This document shows positions 26,487 to 35,318 of a stretch of DNA of 49,810 nt, piece after piece (the stretch's first letter is position 1; the number at the start of each line of letters is the position of its first letter). The translations under genes were made by a program, and so were the position numbers. Under the pieces are notes generated by a model. It was not told the DNA's origin, ran no database searches, and saw only the letters and a program-made list of their open reading frames with translations. Origin of the DNA: an uncultured Erysipelotrichaceae bacterium (lineage in GTDB: Bacteria; Bacillota_I; Bacilli_A; RF39; UBA660); contig CADAWN010000004.1 of assembly GCA_902791625.1 (NCBI GenBank), forward strand, positions 1-49,810, in the 5' to 3' direction.

Positions 26487-27482
26487 ATAAGCATTTTTAT
26501 ATTCACCAGATAAAATATTATCAATCCAATCAGTATTATTTATATACCAATCTATAGTTTCTTTAATACCTTTTTCAAAAGTATAAGTTCTTGTCCATCC
26601 AAGTTCTTTTTCAACTTTAGTTGAATCAATCGCATATCTTAAATCATGACCTTTTCTATCTGAAACAAATTCAATTAAATCTTCACTTTTATTTAATTCT
26701 TTTAAAATTAATTTTACAAGTTCAAGATTTGTTCTTTCAGAATGTCCACCAAGATTGTATACTTCTCCAACACGACCATTTCTGACTATTAAATCTACTC
26801 CAATATTATGATCAATTACATGAATCCAATCTCTTACATTTTCTCCAGTTCCATATACTGGAATTTTTTCATTTCTTAATGCTTTAGAGATAACTACAGG
26901 TATTAATTTTTCAGGAAATTGATATGGTCCATAGTTATTTGAACATCTACTAATTGTAGTTGGAAGTCCATATGTTCTATGATATGCACCTACTAGAAGA
27001 TCAGCTCCTGCTTTTGATGATGAATAAGGACTAGATGTATGAATTGGAGTATCTTCTGTAAATAATAAGTCTGGTCTATCAAGTGGTAAATCACCATATA
27101 CTTCATCAGTAGATACTTGATGATATCTCTTTACTCCATATTTTAGAGATGCATCCATTAATACTTGTGTTCCAATAATATTTGTTGTTAAGAATATTCC
27201 TGGATTTTTAATCGAATTATCAACATGACTTTCAGCAGCAAAATTAATTACTACATCAAACTTTTCTTCTTCAAATAGTTTATCAATAAACTCTTTATCT
27301 GTGATATCACCACAAACAAATTTATAATTTTCTTTTCCTTCTAGGTCTTTAATATTATTATAATTACCTGCATAAGTTAAGGCATCTAAACATACAAAAT
27401 AATCCTCTGGATATTTATTTACCACATAATGCATATAATTACTTCCTATAAAACCTGCTCCACCTGTTACTAAAAATTTCAT
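26472..27482 (-). CDS. rmlB: dTDP-glucose 4,6-dehydratase
   Basis: 336 aa, extended short-chain dehydrogenase. The NAD-binding start is LVTGGAGFIGSNY. The DEVYG segment holds the catalytic Asp-Glu pair, and YSSSKAGAD gives the Tyr-x-x-x-Lys pair. It converts dTDP-glucose to dTDP-4-keto-6-deoxyglucose, the second step toward dTDP-L-rhamnose. Last gene of the operon; GGAGAA ribosome site 10 bases after the RmlC-RmlD stop. Confidence 0.96.
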   Translation of the reverse strand: MKFLVTGGAGFIGSNYMHYVVNKYPEDYFVCLDALTYAGNYNNIKDLEGKENYKFVCGDITDKEFIDKLFEEEKFDVVINFAAESHVDNSIKNPGIFLTTNIIGTQVLMDASLKYGVKRYHQVSTDEVYGDLPLDRPDLLFTEDTPIHTSSPYSSSKAGADLLVGAYHRTYGLPTTISRCSNNYGPYQFPEKLIPVVISKALRNEKIPVYGTGENVRDWIHVIDHNIGVDLIVRNGRVGEVYNLGGHSERTNLELVKLILKELNKSEDLIEFVSDRKGHDLRYAIDSTKVEKELGWTRTYTFEKGIKETIDWYINNTDWIDNILSGEYKNAYKKTK

Positions 27483-27492
27483 ATATTCTCCT

Positions 27493-29013
27493 TTATTTTA
27501 TATTTTCTAACCACCATTTTTTAGATTTTTTTAATTCTTTACAGTATCTATCTGTTGCATCTTGCCATGATGGTAATCTATAGAATTCTTCTTCTAATTT
27601 AGATTTATCTAATTTTGAATTTCTAGGACGATATGCAATTTTACTCATATCTTTTCCTGCATAATATTCTTCTGTTGTTACTGGATTAATAACTGTCTCT
27701 TTACCATTACTTTCCATAATATATTTAGCAAATTCAGCCCATGAACAATATCCTTCGTTATTTACATGATATGTTCCATATTTATCTGAATGAGCCATTT
27801 CTACTAGTAATTTGGCTAAATCAACAGTATATGTTGGTGAACCAACTTGATCATTTACTACTTTTAATTCCGGATATTTATCAGCTAATTTTAGCATAGT
27901 TTTAACAAAATTATTTCCATTAACACCAAATACCCAAGAAATTCTTGTAATAAAGTGATTTGGATTGCGTCTTACTTCTTCTTCACCTTCAAATTTAGTT
28001 CTGCCATATACACTCTTTGGATTAGGTGTATCTTCTTCTTTATATAATTCATCAAGAGATTTTTCTCCATCAAATACATAATCAGTAGACATATATACAA
28101 GTTTAGCTCCTACTTCTATTGAAGCATCAGTAATATTCTTTGTTCCTAAAGTATTTACTTGTTCACAAGCATCCACTAATTCTTCAGCTTTATCTACTGC
28201 AGTCCAAGCAGCACAATGGAATATTACATCTGGTTTATATGCTTTTACTATTTTCATAACTTGTTCGTTATCAGTTATATCCATTTCATCTTTATCAATA
28301 GCTAAAACATCATATTCACCGCGTTCATTTAATTCTCTTACTATATCATATCCAAGTTGACCATTTACCCCTGTTACTAGATATTTTCTAGGTCTTCTTA
28401 AGAATTGTAAATCACTTTCAGATAAAGTTTTATGTTTTTGATCTTTTTCTGATAATAATGGCTCATCTATACCATATTGTTTAAATATTTCATCCCAAGG
28501 TATATTAATCTCAGGATCATTCCAAGGAATTCCTCCATCTAATCTTGGATAATATTTATTATCTACCATATAATTGAATGTTGCATCATCTGTAAGTGCT
28601 AAGAAACCATGAGCATAACCACGTGGTACATATAACATTCTACCATTTTCTGGAGTTAATTCTACTGCAGTATATTTTCCATAAGTTGGAGAATCTTTTC
28701 TAATGTCAACTACTACATCTAAAACTGCACCTTTAGTACAACTAACTACTTTTGCTTGACAGTAAGGATCTTTTTGGAAATGTAATCCTCTAATTGTACC
28801 CTTTGCACTCATTGATTCACTTTTTTGACTCCATTTTTTAAAGTCTAATTCATCTAATTGAGCACTTGTTATGGATGTAAAATATCCTCTACTATCACCA
28901 AATCTATTTTCCTCAATAATATAACAATCAGCTAAATTAGTCTCAATAACATTTGATTTAAAATCAACGCACTTATCTTCTTTTCTTCCTTTTTCAAAAT
29001 CTTGTGTATTCAT
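27493..29013 (-). CDS. rmlCD: RmlC-RmlD fusion (dTDP-4-keto-rhamnose 3,5-epimerase and reductase)
   Basis: 506 aa joining two enzymes. Residues about 20-195 are the RmlC cupin: EENRFGDSRGYF, KGTIRGLHFQKDP (catalytic His), VVSCTKGAVLDVVVDIR and YVPRGYAHGFLAL. Residues about 207-503 are RmlD: YLVTGVNGQLGYDIV, the ADKAE-like WTAVDKAE, and YGRTKFEGE with Tyr-Lys. Together they carry out steps three and four, making dTDP-L-rhamnose with NAD(P)H. There is no stop or frameshift between the halves, so it is a true fusion. The N-terminal 18 residues are extra. AGGAGG lies 6 bases upstream. Confidence 0.95.
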   Translation of the reverse strand: MNTQDFEKGRKEDKCVDFKSNVIETNLADCYIIEENRFGDSRGYFTSITSAQLDELDFKKWSQKSESMSAKGTIRGLHFQKDPYCQAKVVSCTKGAVLDVVVDIRKDSPTYGKYTAVELTPENGRMLYVPRGYAHGFLALTDDATFNYMVDNKYYPRLDGGIPWNDPEINIPWDEIFKQYGIDEPLLSEKDQKHKTLSESDLQFLRRPRKYLVTGVNGQLGYDIVRELNERGEYDVLAIDKDEMDITDNEQVMKIVKAYKPDVIFHCAAWTAVDKAEELVDACEQVNTLGTKNITDASIEVGAKLVYMSTDYVFDGEKSLDELYKEEDTPNPKSVYGRTKFEGEEEVRRNPNHFITRISWVFGVNGNNFVKTMLKLADKYPELKVVNDQVGSPTYTVDLAKLLVEMAHSDKYGTYHVNNEGYCSWAEFAKYIMESNGKETVINPVTTEEYYAGKDMSKIAYRPRNSKLDKSKLEEEFYRLPSWQDATDRYCKELKKSKKWWLENIK

Positions 29014-29022
29014 GTGAACCTC

Positions 29023-29910
29023 CTATTTTCCTTTATCTACTAGTCTTTGTAAATATTTCCCATAATTATTCTTTTTTAACACTTTAGCTCTTTCTTCTAG
29101 TTGTTCTTTAGTTATCCATTTTTCTTTATAAGCTATTTGTTCAGGACAGCAAATTATTCTATCTGTATTATTTTCTATTGTTCTAATCATATTAGCTGCA
29201 TCTAATTCCGAATCAAATGTTCCAGTGTCAAACCAAGTAAATCCTTCACCTAGTATTTCTGCTTTTAAATTACCTTCTTGTAAGTACATATCATTAAGAG
29301 TTGTAATTTCTAATTCTCCTCTTTCTGATGGTACTATTTCTTTAGCCTTTTCTGAAACTCCTTTAGGATAAAAATATAACCCTGTAATTGCATAATTTGA
29401 TTTTGGATGTTTTGGTTTTTCTTCAACTGATACTACATAAGTACCTGATTCAGATTCATCTATTTCCATAATACCAAATCTTTCAGGATCTTTTACTTGA
29501 TTACCAAATATTGTTGCATATCCATCTTCTGCATTTTTCTTGGCACTTTTAAGTAGTTTTTCAAAACCACTTCCATAGAAGATATTATCTCCTAATACCA
29601 TAGCACAACAATCATCACCAATAAACTCTTCTCCTAGAATAAATGCTTGAGCTAAACCATCTGGTGAAGGCTGCACAACATAAGAAATGTTAATTCCAAA
29701 TTGTGAACCATCTTTTAATAGTTTTTGAAATGCTTTTTGATCTTCAGGTGTTGTTATTACTAAAATATCTTTTATCTTTGCTGACATTAAAGTAGCTAAT
29801 GGATAAAAAATCATTGGCTTATCATAAATAGGCATTAATTGCTTACTTATACCTTCTGTTATTGGATATAATCTTGTTCCACTTCCTCCTGCTAGAATAA
29901 TTCCTTTCAT
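29023..29910 (-). CDS. rmlA: Glucose-1-phosphate thymidylyltransferase
   Basis: 295 aa. The nucleotidyltransferase start [39 protein letters not shown] and [17 protein letters not shown] define RmlA. It forms dTDP-glucose from dTTP and glucose-1-phosphate, the committed and usually feedback-inhibited step of the pathway. The start overlaps the TGA of the upstream glycosyltransferase (ATGA), with GGAGGAAAAA ahead of it. Confidence 0.96.
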   Translation of the reverse strand: MKGIILAGGSGTRLYPITEGISKQLMPIYDKPMIFYPLATLMSAKIKDILVITTPEDQKAFQKLLKDGSQFGINISYVVQPSPDGLAQAFILGEEFIGDDCCAMVLGDNIFYGSGFEKLLKSAKKNAEDGYATIFGNQVKDPERFGIMEIDESESGTYVVSVEEKPKHPKSNYAITGLYFYPKGVSEKAKEIVPSERGELEITTLNDMYLQEGNLKAEILGEGFTWFDTGTFDSELDAANMIRTIENNTDRIICCPEQIAYKEKWITKEQLEERAKVLKKNNYGKYLQRLVDKGK

Positions 29911-30770
29911 TTTTTTCCTCCTCTAAATATATTTGATAGTTTTATTCCTAATAATCCGATGTTTCTTGTTATACATAAAAGTATTTTCATAAAAGTATTA
30001 GCTTTTAAATAATTAATAACATAGTATCTTTGACTTTTTTTTAATAATTTATACTTATTTACTCTCTTAATACTTTTATCAATTGTAACAGAATGATCAT
30101 GAATTATTTCTATAGTATTATCAATTATTACCTTTTTATTTTCTTTTTTTATTTTACTAGCTAGAATATTTTCTTCATAGTATAAAAATACATTATCATC
30201 AAAGTAGTTTATTTTCTTTAAAAAATCTCCATTTATCAAGAAGAAACAACCTGATACTACATCTACATATGATATATCTTCTTTATAATATTCATCGCCA
30301 TAATAGAGAAAACGTTTTTTTAACTTTTTATGAAAATAAGGAATGTTATAAAGTGATTCTTTAAATGGTGTTGATAATCTCCAACCTCTGTTAATATTTC
30401 CATGTTCATTAACAGTAGGTCCAACTAAAACAACATCATCATTAATTCTACTATTTAGGGTTATTAAATCTTGTTCACTTTTAATTATAATATCAGCATT
30501 AGAAAATATAATATTTATATCTTTATATTTTTCTAATAAGTATTTAGCACCAAAATTCATACCACTAGAATAGCCTTTATTCTCATCATTTACTAGTAAA
30601 GTTATTTTTTTATTAGTAATTTTTTTAAGTTTTTTTACTGAATCATCAGTTGAATTATTATCAACTATAACTATTTCTTTCAAAACTTTATAATCTTTAA
30701 TATTATCAATTAATCTCATAGTTGTATCTGAATCATTATAGTTAATAATTACAAAAGATAAGTCCTTCAT
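29907..30770 (-). CDS. Family 2 glycosyltransferase, probable rhamnosyltransferase
   Basis: 287 aa. [43 protein letters not shown] and FSNADIII resemble WbbL/RfbF-like rhamnosyltransferases; D-x-D is replaced by the N-A-D type found in that group. The C-terminal part is basic. As the first gene of the rml operon it is well placed to use dTDP-rhamnose. It starts from a SigA promoter at 30794-30822. Confidence 0.87.
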   Translation of the reverse strand: MKDLSFVIINYNDSDTTMRLIDNIKDYKVLKEIVIVDNNSTDDSVKKLKKITNKKITLLVNDENKGYSSGMNFGAKYLLEKYKDINIIFSNADIIIKSEQDLITLNSRINDDVVLVGPTVNEHGNINRGWRLSTPFKESLYNIPYFHKKLKKRFLYYGDEYYKEDISYVDVVSGCFFLINGDFLKKINYFDDNVFLYYEENILASKIKKENKKVIIDNTIEIIHDHSVTIDKSIKRVNKYKLLKKSQRYYVINYLKANTFMKILLCITRNIGLLGIKLSNIFRGGKK

Positions 30771-30793
30771 TCAATATTCTCCCTACTGATTTA

Positions 30794-30822
30794 AGTATAT
30801 TACAGTTTAATATTTAATGCAA
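30794..30822 (-). promoter_or_regulatory. SigA promoter of the rhamnose operon
   Basis: Minus strand TTGCAT (30817-30822), 17-base spacer, TATACT (30794-30799), about 25 bases before the first ATG. Confidence 0.72.
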
Positions 30823-30835
30823 GTAATAGGAAAGA

Positions 30836-30857
30836 AAAAAAGTACTATAAAGTACTT
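30836..30857 (-). terminator. Terminator of the VanW-like gene
   Basis: Arms 30840-30846 and 30851-30857, four-base loop, T-run on the minus strand, overlapping the stop codon. Confidence 0.78.
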
Positions 30858-32073
30858 AATCTTGCTTAATTTTATACCATGAATTACCAAGATGTTTTCT
30901 TTCTATTAGTTGCCCATCTTTGTATATTTTTAAGTATGCAGCATAACTAGTTGGACCTATTTTAACAGATTCTGTTTCATAGGTTTTTCCTTCTTTAGCA
31001 TTACTATTAGACCAAATATCAACGTATGCTTTACCACCTATATAGTATGCTGATATATATATTGGATATTTATAAGTATTCTTAAAACTCATATCTACAT
31101 AATATCCACTACTATAAGATGCTACAGTTGCATCAAGTCCACCCTCTACATATGGAACCATATATTCATGTTGATATCTTTGTTTTATTTCAAGTCCTGC
31201 AAGAAGAGCTGCATTATAAGTAGTAGTTGCTATCTGACAAACACCATTACCTACAAATTCATAATAGAATACATATCCTTTTTTGCCATATGGTCCAGCA
31301 TATTTATAGAAAGAGAAATCTTCACCAGGTTGTATTATTGCTCCATCTATGTAATTTAAAGCTGTTCTTAAATTAGTAGCTCTTGATATATATGGATTAA
31401 ACTCAGTTACAAAACTTCCTACTTTAGTATCTATACTTTCATATTCTTTATGATTAGTAATTGTTCCACTATTTACTACTAGTTTTATAGTATCTTTTTC
31501 TATACCATTATTCTTTATTTCTTCAATAGTTTTATCAACATCTAAGTAATGTGAACTTGTACCTGGAATATATTTAACATTATAACTATCGTCTCTTTCA
31601 AATCTTTCAGGTACTTCATCAGAATCATATTTTTCTTTTATACTGTTTAAATAGTTTTTAAACTTATCTTCATCTATTTTAAATATATATTTCGCACTAT
31701 ATTTTTTAGTTTTTAATAATAACCAAGCTTTATGTCTTGCAGGTAAATCATTTAGATTGTTTTTTAATTGTTCAACAGTCTTTTTAGAATCTATCACTAT
31801 ACCTATATCTTTATATTTAGCTTCTATTTTTTCTTCATTATAATATATAGTAATACTATTATCTACTTCTATATTTTCTAAATCTTTTTCTAGTTTATTA
31901 TAGTCATAACCAGATATTTCTTTTCCATTTAAAAATGTATTTGGATATACTTTATTTTTATATCTAATACTTTGTACTGTTAAATAAACACCTACTGCTG
32001 TAAGCATATAAATAATAGTAATTAAAAAAACACATACAGTAACAAATAACCCCTTTTTCATATTATCACTCAT
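30856..32073 (-). CDS. VanW-family wall-associated protein with C-terminal G5-like region
   Basis: 405 aa. One membrane helix (about 10-32), then an extracytoplasmic part. Residues about 35-200 form a YoaR-type putative peptidoglycan-binding region. About 215-345 are the VanW domain: SFVTEFNPY, TNLRTALNYIDG, PGEDFSFY, GNGVCQIATTTYNAAL with its conserved Cys, and VASYSSGYYVD. The last 40 residues look like a G5 strand set. VanW is found in glycopeptide-resistance clusters but its biochemical role is not settled. ATG 32073 is chosen for its GAGGAG site; an upstream ATG adds 18 residues without one. A TTGAAA-17-TACATT promoter fits upstream. Confidence 0.85.
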   Translation of the reverse strand: MSDNMKKGLFVTVCVFLITIIYMLTAVGVYLTVQSIRYKNKVYPNTFLNGKEISGYDYNKLEKDLENIEVDNSITIYYNEEKIEAKYKDIGIVIDSKKTVEQLKNNLNDLPARHKAWLLLKTKKYSAKYIFKIDEDKFKNYLNSIKEKYDSDEVPERFERDDSYNVKYIPGTSSHYLDVDKTIEEIKNNGIEKDTIKLVVNSGTITNHKEYESIDTKVGSFVTEFNPYISRATNLRTALNYIDGAIIQPGEDFSFYKYAGPYGKKGYVFYYEFVGNGVCQIATTTYNAALLAGLEIKQRYQHEYMVPYVEGGLDATVASYSSGYYVDMSFKNTYKYPIYISAYYIGGKAYVDIWSNSNAKEGKTYETESVKIGPTSYAAYLKIYKDGQLIERKHLGNSWYKIKQD

Positions 32074-32196
32074 ATGCCTACTCCTCTTATTATTTCTTCT
32101 TATAATGTACCACATTGACAACTTCATTTCAAGAATATTAATTATTTTTAGTTAATTTTATTATAATATGTTATTATATAAGTATAAGGTGATATT

Positions 32197-33159
32197 ATGG
32201 CTTTAAAGAAAAGGAGAAAACTTAAAGTTAAAAACTTTATAATTTTTATTATAATTGTTTTCGTTTTGCTCTTTTCTATATATAAACTAGGAGCCTTTGT
32301 TGTTAAGAAAATATTTAGTAAAGAAGAACCTGTTGTTGTAACTACTAAAAAGAAGAAAGAACCTAAGAAAAAAGAAGAAAAGAAAACTGAAGAAAAGAAA
32401 AATCCTCTAGAAGAAAAATATAAAAAGCTAGATAATATTAATGAAAAAATTGACTTTTTTATAGATGAAAATATAGATAGATATATAGCTTATAAAGAAA
32501 AAAATAAAGATTTAAGTAATGAACAAGTTGTAGTAGATGTAAATATTGGCCTTGATAATGATTATTATACAAATGTAAAAGAAGCTAGTAACTTAAATAC
32601 TACTTATATACTTGTTAATAAATACAATTCTTTAAGTAAAGATTTTGTACCTAATAATTTAAAATCACTCGATTCTAAATATTCTATTTCTGGTATGAAA
32701 ATGGTTGATGTTGCTAAAGATGCTTTTGAAGAAATGTCCAAAACTGCTTTGAAAGATAAACTTCATATAATCGCTATGTCTACTTATAGAAGTTATGATT
32801 ATCAAGTTAATCTTTATAATAAATATGCAAAAAAAGATGGTGTAGATGCTGCAAATACTTATTCTGCTAAAGCTGGTTTTTCTGAACATCAAACAGGTCT
32901 AGCAGTAGATGTTTATAATGGATCTGTTAATTATACATCATTTGAAAAAACTAAAGAATTTACATGGATGCAAGAAAATGCTCATAAATTTGGTTTTATA
33001 ATGAGATATCCTAAAGATAAAGAGAAAGAAACTGGATATAAATATGAAGCATGGCATTATAGATATGTAGGTAAAGAAATAGCTGAATACATTCATGATA
33101 AGAATATTACTTATGATGAATATTATGTAAGATTTATTCAAAATAAGAAGAAGGATTAG
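32197..33159 (+). CDS. vanY: D-alanyl-D-alanine carboxypeptidase, VanY-like (peptidase M15B)
   Basis: 320 aa. Membrane helix about 12-35, a Lys/Glu-rich linker about 45-75, then the M15B zinc peptidase. Metal and catalytic motifs are SEHQTGLAVD (zinc His and Asp) and EAWHYRYVG (catalytic Glu and second zinc His); STYRSYDYQ is the conserved substrate-side segment. It trims terminal D-Ala from stem peptides on the outer face. Rightward gene, divergent from the VanW-like gene. The stop lies in the loop of its terminator. A paralogue follows. Confidence 0.93.
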   Translation: MALKKRRKLKVKNFIIFIIIVFVLLFSIYKLGAFVVKKIFSKEEPVVVTTKKKKEPKKKEEKKTEEKKNPLEEKYKKLDNINEKIDFFIDENIDRYIAYKEKNKDLSNEQVVVDVNIGLDNDYYTNVKEASNLNTTYILVNKYNSLSKDFVPNNLKSLDSKYSISGMKMVDVAKDAFEEMSKTALKDKLHIIAMSTYRSYDYQVNLYNKYAKKDGVDAANTYSAKAGFSEHQTGLAVDVYNGSVNYTSFEKTKEFTWMQENAHKFGFIMRYPKDKEKETGYKYEAWHYRYVGKEIAEYIHDKNITYDEYYVRFIQNKKKD

Positions 33160-33171
33160 CCTTCTTTTTTT
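33148..33171 (+). terminator. Terminator of the first vanY gene
   Basis: Seven-base arms 33148-33154 and 33160-33166 followed by T; the TAG stop is in the loop. Confidence 0.78.
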
Positions 33172-33217
33172 ATGTATATTTTTTTATTATCTATAATTTA
33201 ATATTATAGAGGTGAAT

Positions 33218-34027
33218 ATGAAAAAAATAATAATATTATTTGTTATTAGTGGTTTCTTATTATTTCTAATAAGTGCGAAAGAAATAAAGAATAAAACGTT
33301 AATAAATAAGAATACAGATAGTTTTAAAAATATATGTAATTATAAAGATGAATTAAAATATAGATATTTAAATTATTATAAGAAACATAAAGAATTACCT
33401 AAAGAAAAAATAGTAACTTATGTAAATATTGGTCTTGATAAAAAGTTTTATACTATTACTGCACCTACTCCACACCTAAACAAAGACTATATTCTAGTTA
33501 ATAAATATCTATATTTAAATAATGATTATGTTCCTAATAATTTAGTAAACCTAGATAACAAATATTCAAAAAATGGTATTAAACTTGTTAAAAGTGCGAA
33601 AGATATGTTTGAAAAAATGTATAATGATGCGATAAAAGATGGTTATAAAATAAGAATTATGTCTAGTTATAGAAGTTATGATTATCAAACTTATTTATAT
33701 AATAAATATAAAAAAGAAGATGGAATAAAAGAAGCAGATATGTGTTCTGCTAGACCAGGATACTCTGAACATCAAACTGGTCTTTGTATAGATATAGATG
33801 ATGGAAAAACAAGTTATGAGCAATTTAATCAAAGTCCTAGTTATATATGGATGATAAATAACTCATACAAGTATGGCTATATAGAAAGATATCCAAAAGG
33901 TAAAGAAAATATTACAGGTTACAAGTATGAACCTTGGCACTATAGATATGTAGGAATAGATATAGCTAAATTTATACATGATAATAAAATTACTTTTGAT
34001 GAATATTATTCTAAATATATAAAATAA
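33218..34027 (+). CDS. Second VanY-like D,D-carboxypeptidase (tandem paralogue)
   Basis: 269 aa. N-terminal helix about 3-20, then the same M15B layout: SSYRSYDYQ, SEHQTGLCIDIDDG and EPWHYRYVGIDIA. Many stretches are shared with the gene upstream (YNKYKKEDG versus YNKYAKKDG; PNNLVNLDNKYS versus PNNLKSLDSKYS), so it is a duplication. It lacks the long charged linker, so its catalytic domain sits nearer the membrane, and it carries a Cys in the zinc motif segment. ATG 33218 is used over the GTG two codons earlier. Confidence 0.92.
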   Translation: MKKIIILFVISGFLLFLISAKEIKNKTLINKNTDSFKNICNYKDELKYRYLNYYKKHKELPKEKIVTYVNIGLDKKFYTITAPTPHLNKDYILVNKYLYLNNDYVPNNLVNLDNKYSKNGIKLVKSAKDMFEKMYNDAIKDGYKIRIMSSYRSYDYQTYLYNKYKKEDGIKEADMCSARPGYSEHQTGLCIDIDDGKTSYEQFNQSPSYIWMINNSYKYGYIERYPKGKENITGYKYEPWHYRYVGIDIAKFIHDNKITFDEYYSKYIK

Positions 34028-34056
34028 AAGAAGAAATATTAATCATATTTCTTCTT
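34028..34056. terminator. Shared hairpin between convergent genes
   Basis: Twelve-base perfect arms 34028-34039 and 34045-34056. It lies between the second vanY (rightward) and the membrane-protein gene (leftward). The T-rich tail is better on the minus strand. Confidence 0.7.
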
Positions 34057-34620
34057 AAAATATTTATAAAGCTTTAATATTCCTAATGTGACACACCATA
34101 TAGCAAATACTATGTTACTTATTTGGACAAACGATATAATATATTTATCTTTATATATACTATAATCCATAGATAATGAAATACCATTTGATACGACATA
34201 ACTAAATAATCCAATAAATAATATATAAAGTATAAGTGCAAAAGAATAATTAAGTATTTTATATTTTTCACTAAATTTATTTGTCCAAACATTATATATT
34301 AAGTATATAGTTGATAAGATAATAATAACAAAGTAAAATGCCATAGATGGAAAATAGAAATAATTTAGAATCATCTTAATAAGCTGATCAACTGCAGCAA
34401 CTACATAATTATGAAATCCCATAGCTATAAAAGCTAAGAATAATAATGTTGAAACAGGAACAAATAATTTTATAATTCTTTTGTTTGTTTTTAAATTTAA
34501 AAATAAAAAAGCAAACACACATAATACTATTATTAATAATTCTAAAGACATGAATGATGAAAAGAAATAACTAAATATAATTTTTAATTCATTAAAAATT
34601 GAAATATTTATATTCATCAT
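34039..34620 (-). CDS. Five-helix membrane protein of the sortase operon, unknown function
   Basis: 193 aa with five clear hydrophobic helices (about 22-42, 50-70, 90-110, 122-142, 160-182) and a basic C-terminus. No catalytic motif recognised. It starts 11 bases after the sortase gene with an AGAGGTG site and is the third gene of the adhesin-sortase operon. A role as a partner in secretion or anchoring of the adhesin is possible, by association only. Confidence 0.75.
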   Translation of the reverse strand: MMNINISIFNELKIIFSYFFSSFMSLELLIIVLCVFAFLFLNLKTNKRIIKLFVPVSTLLFLAFIAMGFHNYVVAAVDQLIKMILNYFYFPSMAFYFVIIILSTIYLIYNVWTNKFSEKYKILNYSFALILYILFIGLFSYVVSNGISLSMDYSIYKDKYIISFVQISNIVFAIWCVTLGILKLYKYFKKKYD

Positions 34621-34631
34621 ATCACCTCTTT

Positions 34632-35318
34632 TTATCTTATATCAAAATAGTATATTGTTTGCTCAGTATCGCTACCTTTTGTACAAGTAATAAGAGTTAA
34701 TTCTTTCGTACTAGTATTAGGTCTTTCAAGTGTAACTGTACCAGTCTTAGGTACATTTTGAACCTTAACTAATTGATAAGTATATTTTTGATTATTGTAA
34801 TAAACATACGCATAATCACCTACTTCTAGTTTATATAGATATGCAAAGAATGAAATATAAGCATCACCAGAATGAGCATAAATTATAAAGTTTCCACCAT
34901 CAACATCTGGCATATTAGAAACTTCTGATACTGTTATATTATATCTAATATCATTATATTTAGAACCAACTTCAACAAAACCTCTTTTAAAACTAATTTT
35001 TGGTATTTCTAAATAACCAATATAATTATATTTTGGAGTTTGTTTTACTTGTTGTCCTTCACCTGGTAATTGTTCTGTATTAGCAACAACCTCTTTTACT
35101 TGTTTTTTCTTCTTTTTGTTACTCTTCTTATTGTCTGTCATGAACATTGATAATCTGACATCTTCATATAATACTTCTTTTAAAACTTTAAATTTATCAT
35201 AAGATATTACTACAATTCCAAAAAACACAAGCAAGGAGCCAATGAGTAAAATTTGACTCCTTTTAAGTTTTTTTATGTTTTTTATATTTTTAATTTTTTT
35301 GAACTTTTGTGTTGACAT
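34632..35318 (-). CDS. Sortase (cysteine transpeptidase)
   Basis: 228 aa. Membrane anchor about 22-40, a Lys-rich linker, then the sortase beta-barrel from about 97. Catalytic His is H149 in IIYAHSGDA; catalytic Cys is C212 in LTLITCTKG. After Cys the usual strand begins Q-T-I-Y-Y where most sortases have the third catalytic residue Arg; the only Arg beyond C212 is the final residue, R228. So the active site may use Gln220 or R228 instead. It should join VPDTG-type proteins to the wall. The start overlaps the adhesin gene by 29 bases and has no separate ribosome site, implying translational coupling. Confidence 0.9.
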   Translation of the reverse strand: MSTQKFKKIKNIKNIKKLKRSQILLIGSLLVFFGIVVISYDKFKVLKEVLYEDVRLSMFMTDNKKSNKKKKKQVKEVVANTEQLPGEGQQVKQTPKYNYIGYLEIPKISFKRGFVEVGSKYNDIRYNITVSEVSNMPDVDGGNFIIYAHSGDAYISFFAYLYKLEVGDYAYVYYNNQKYTYQLVKVQNVPKTGTVTLERPNTSTKELTLITCTKGSDTEQTIYYFDIR

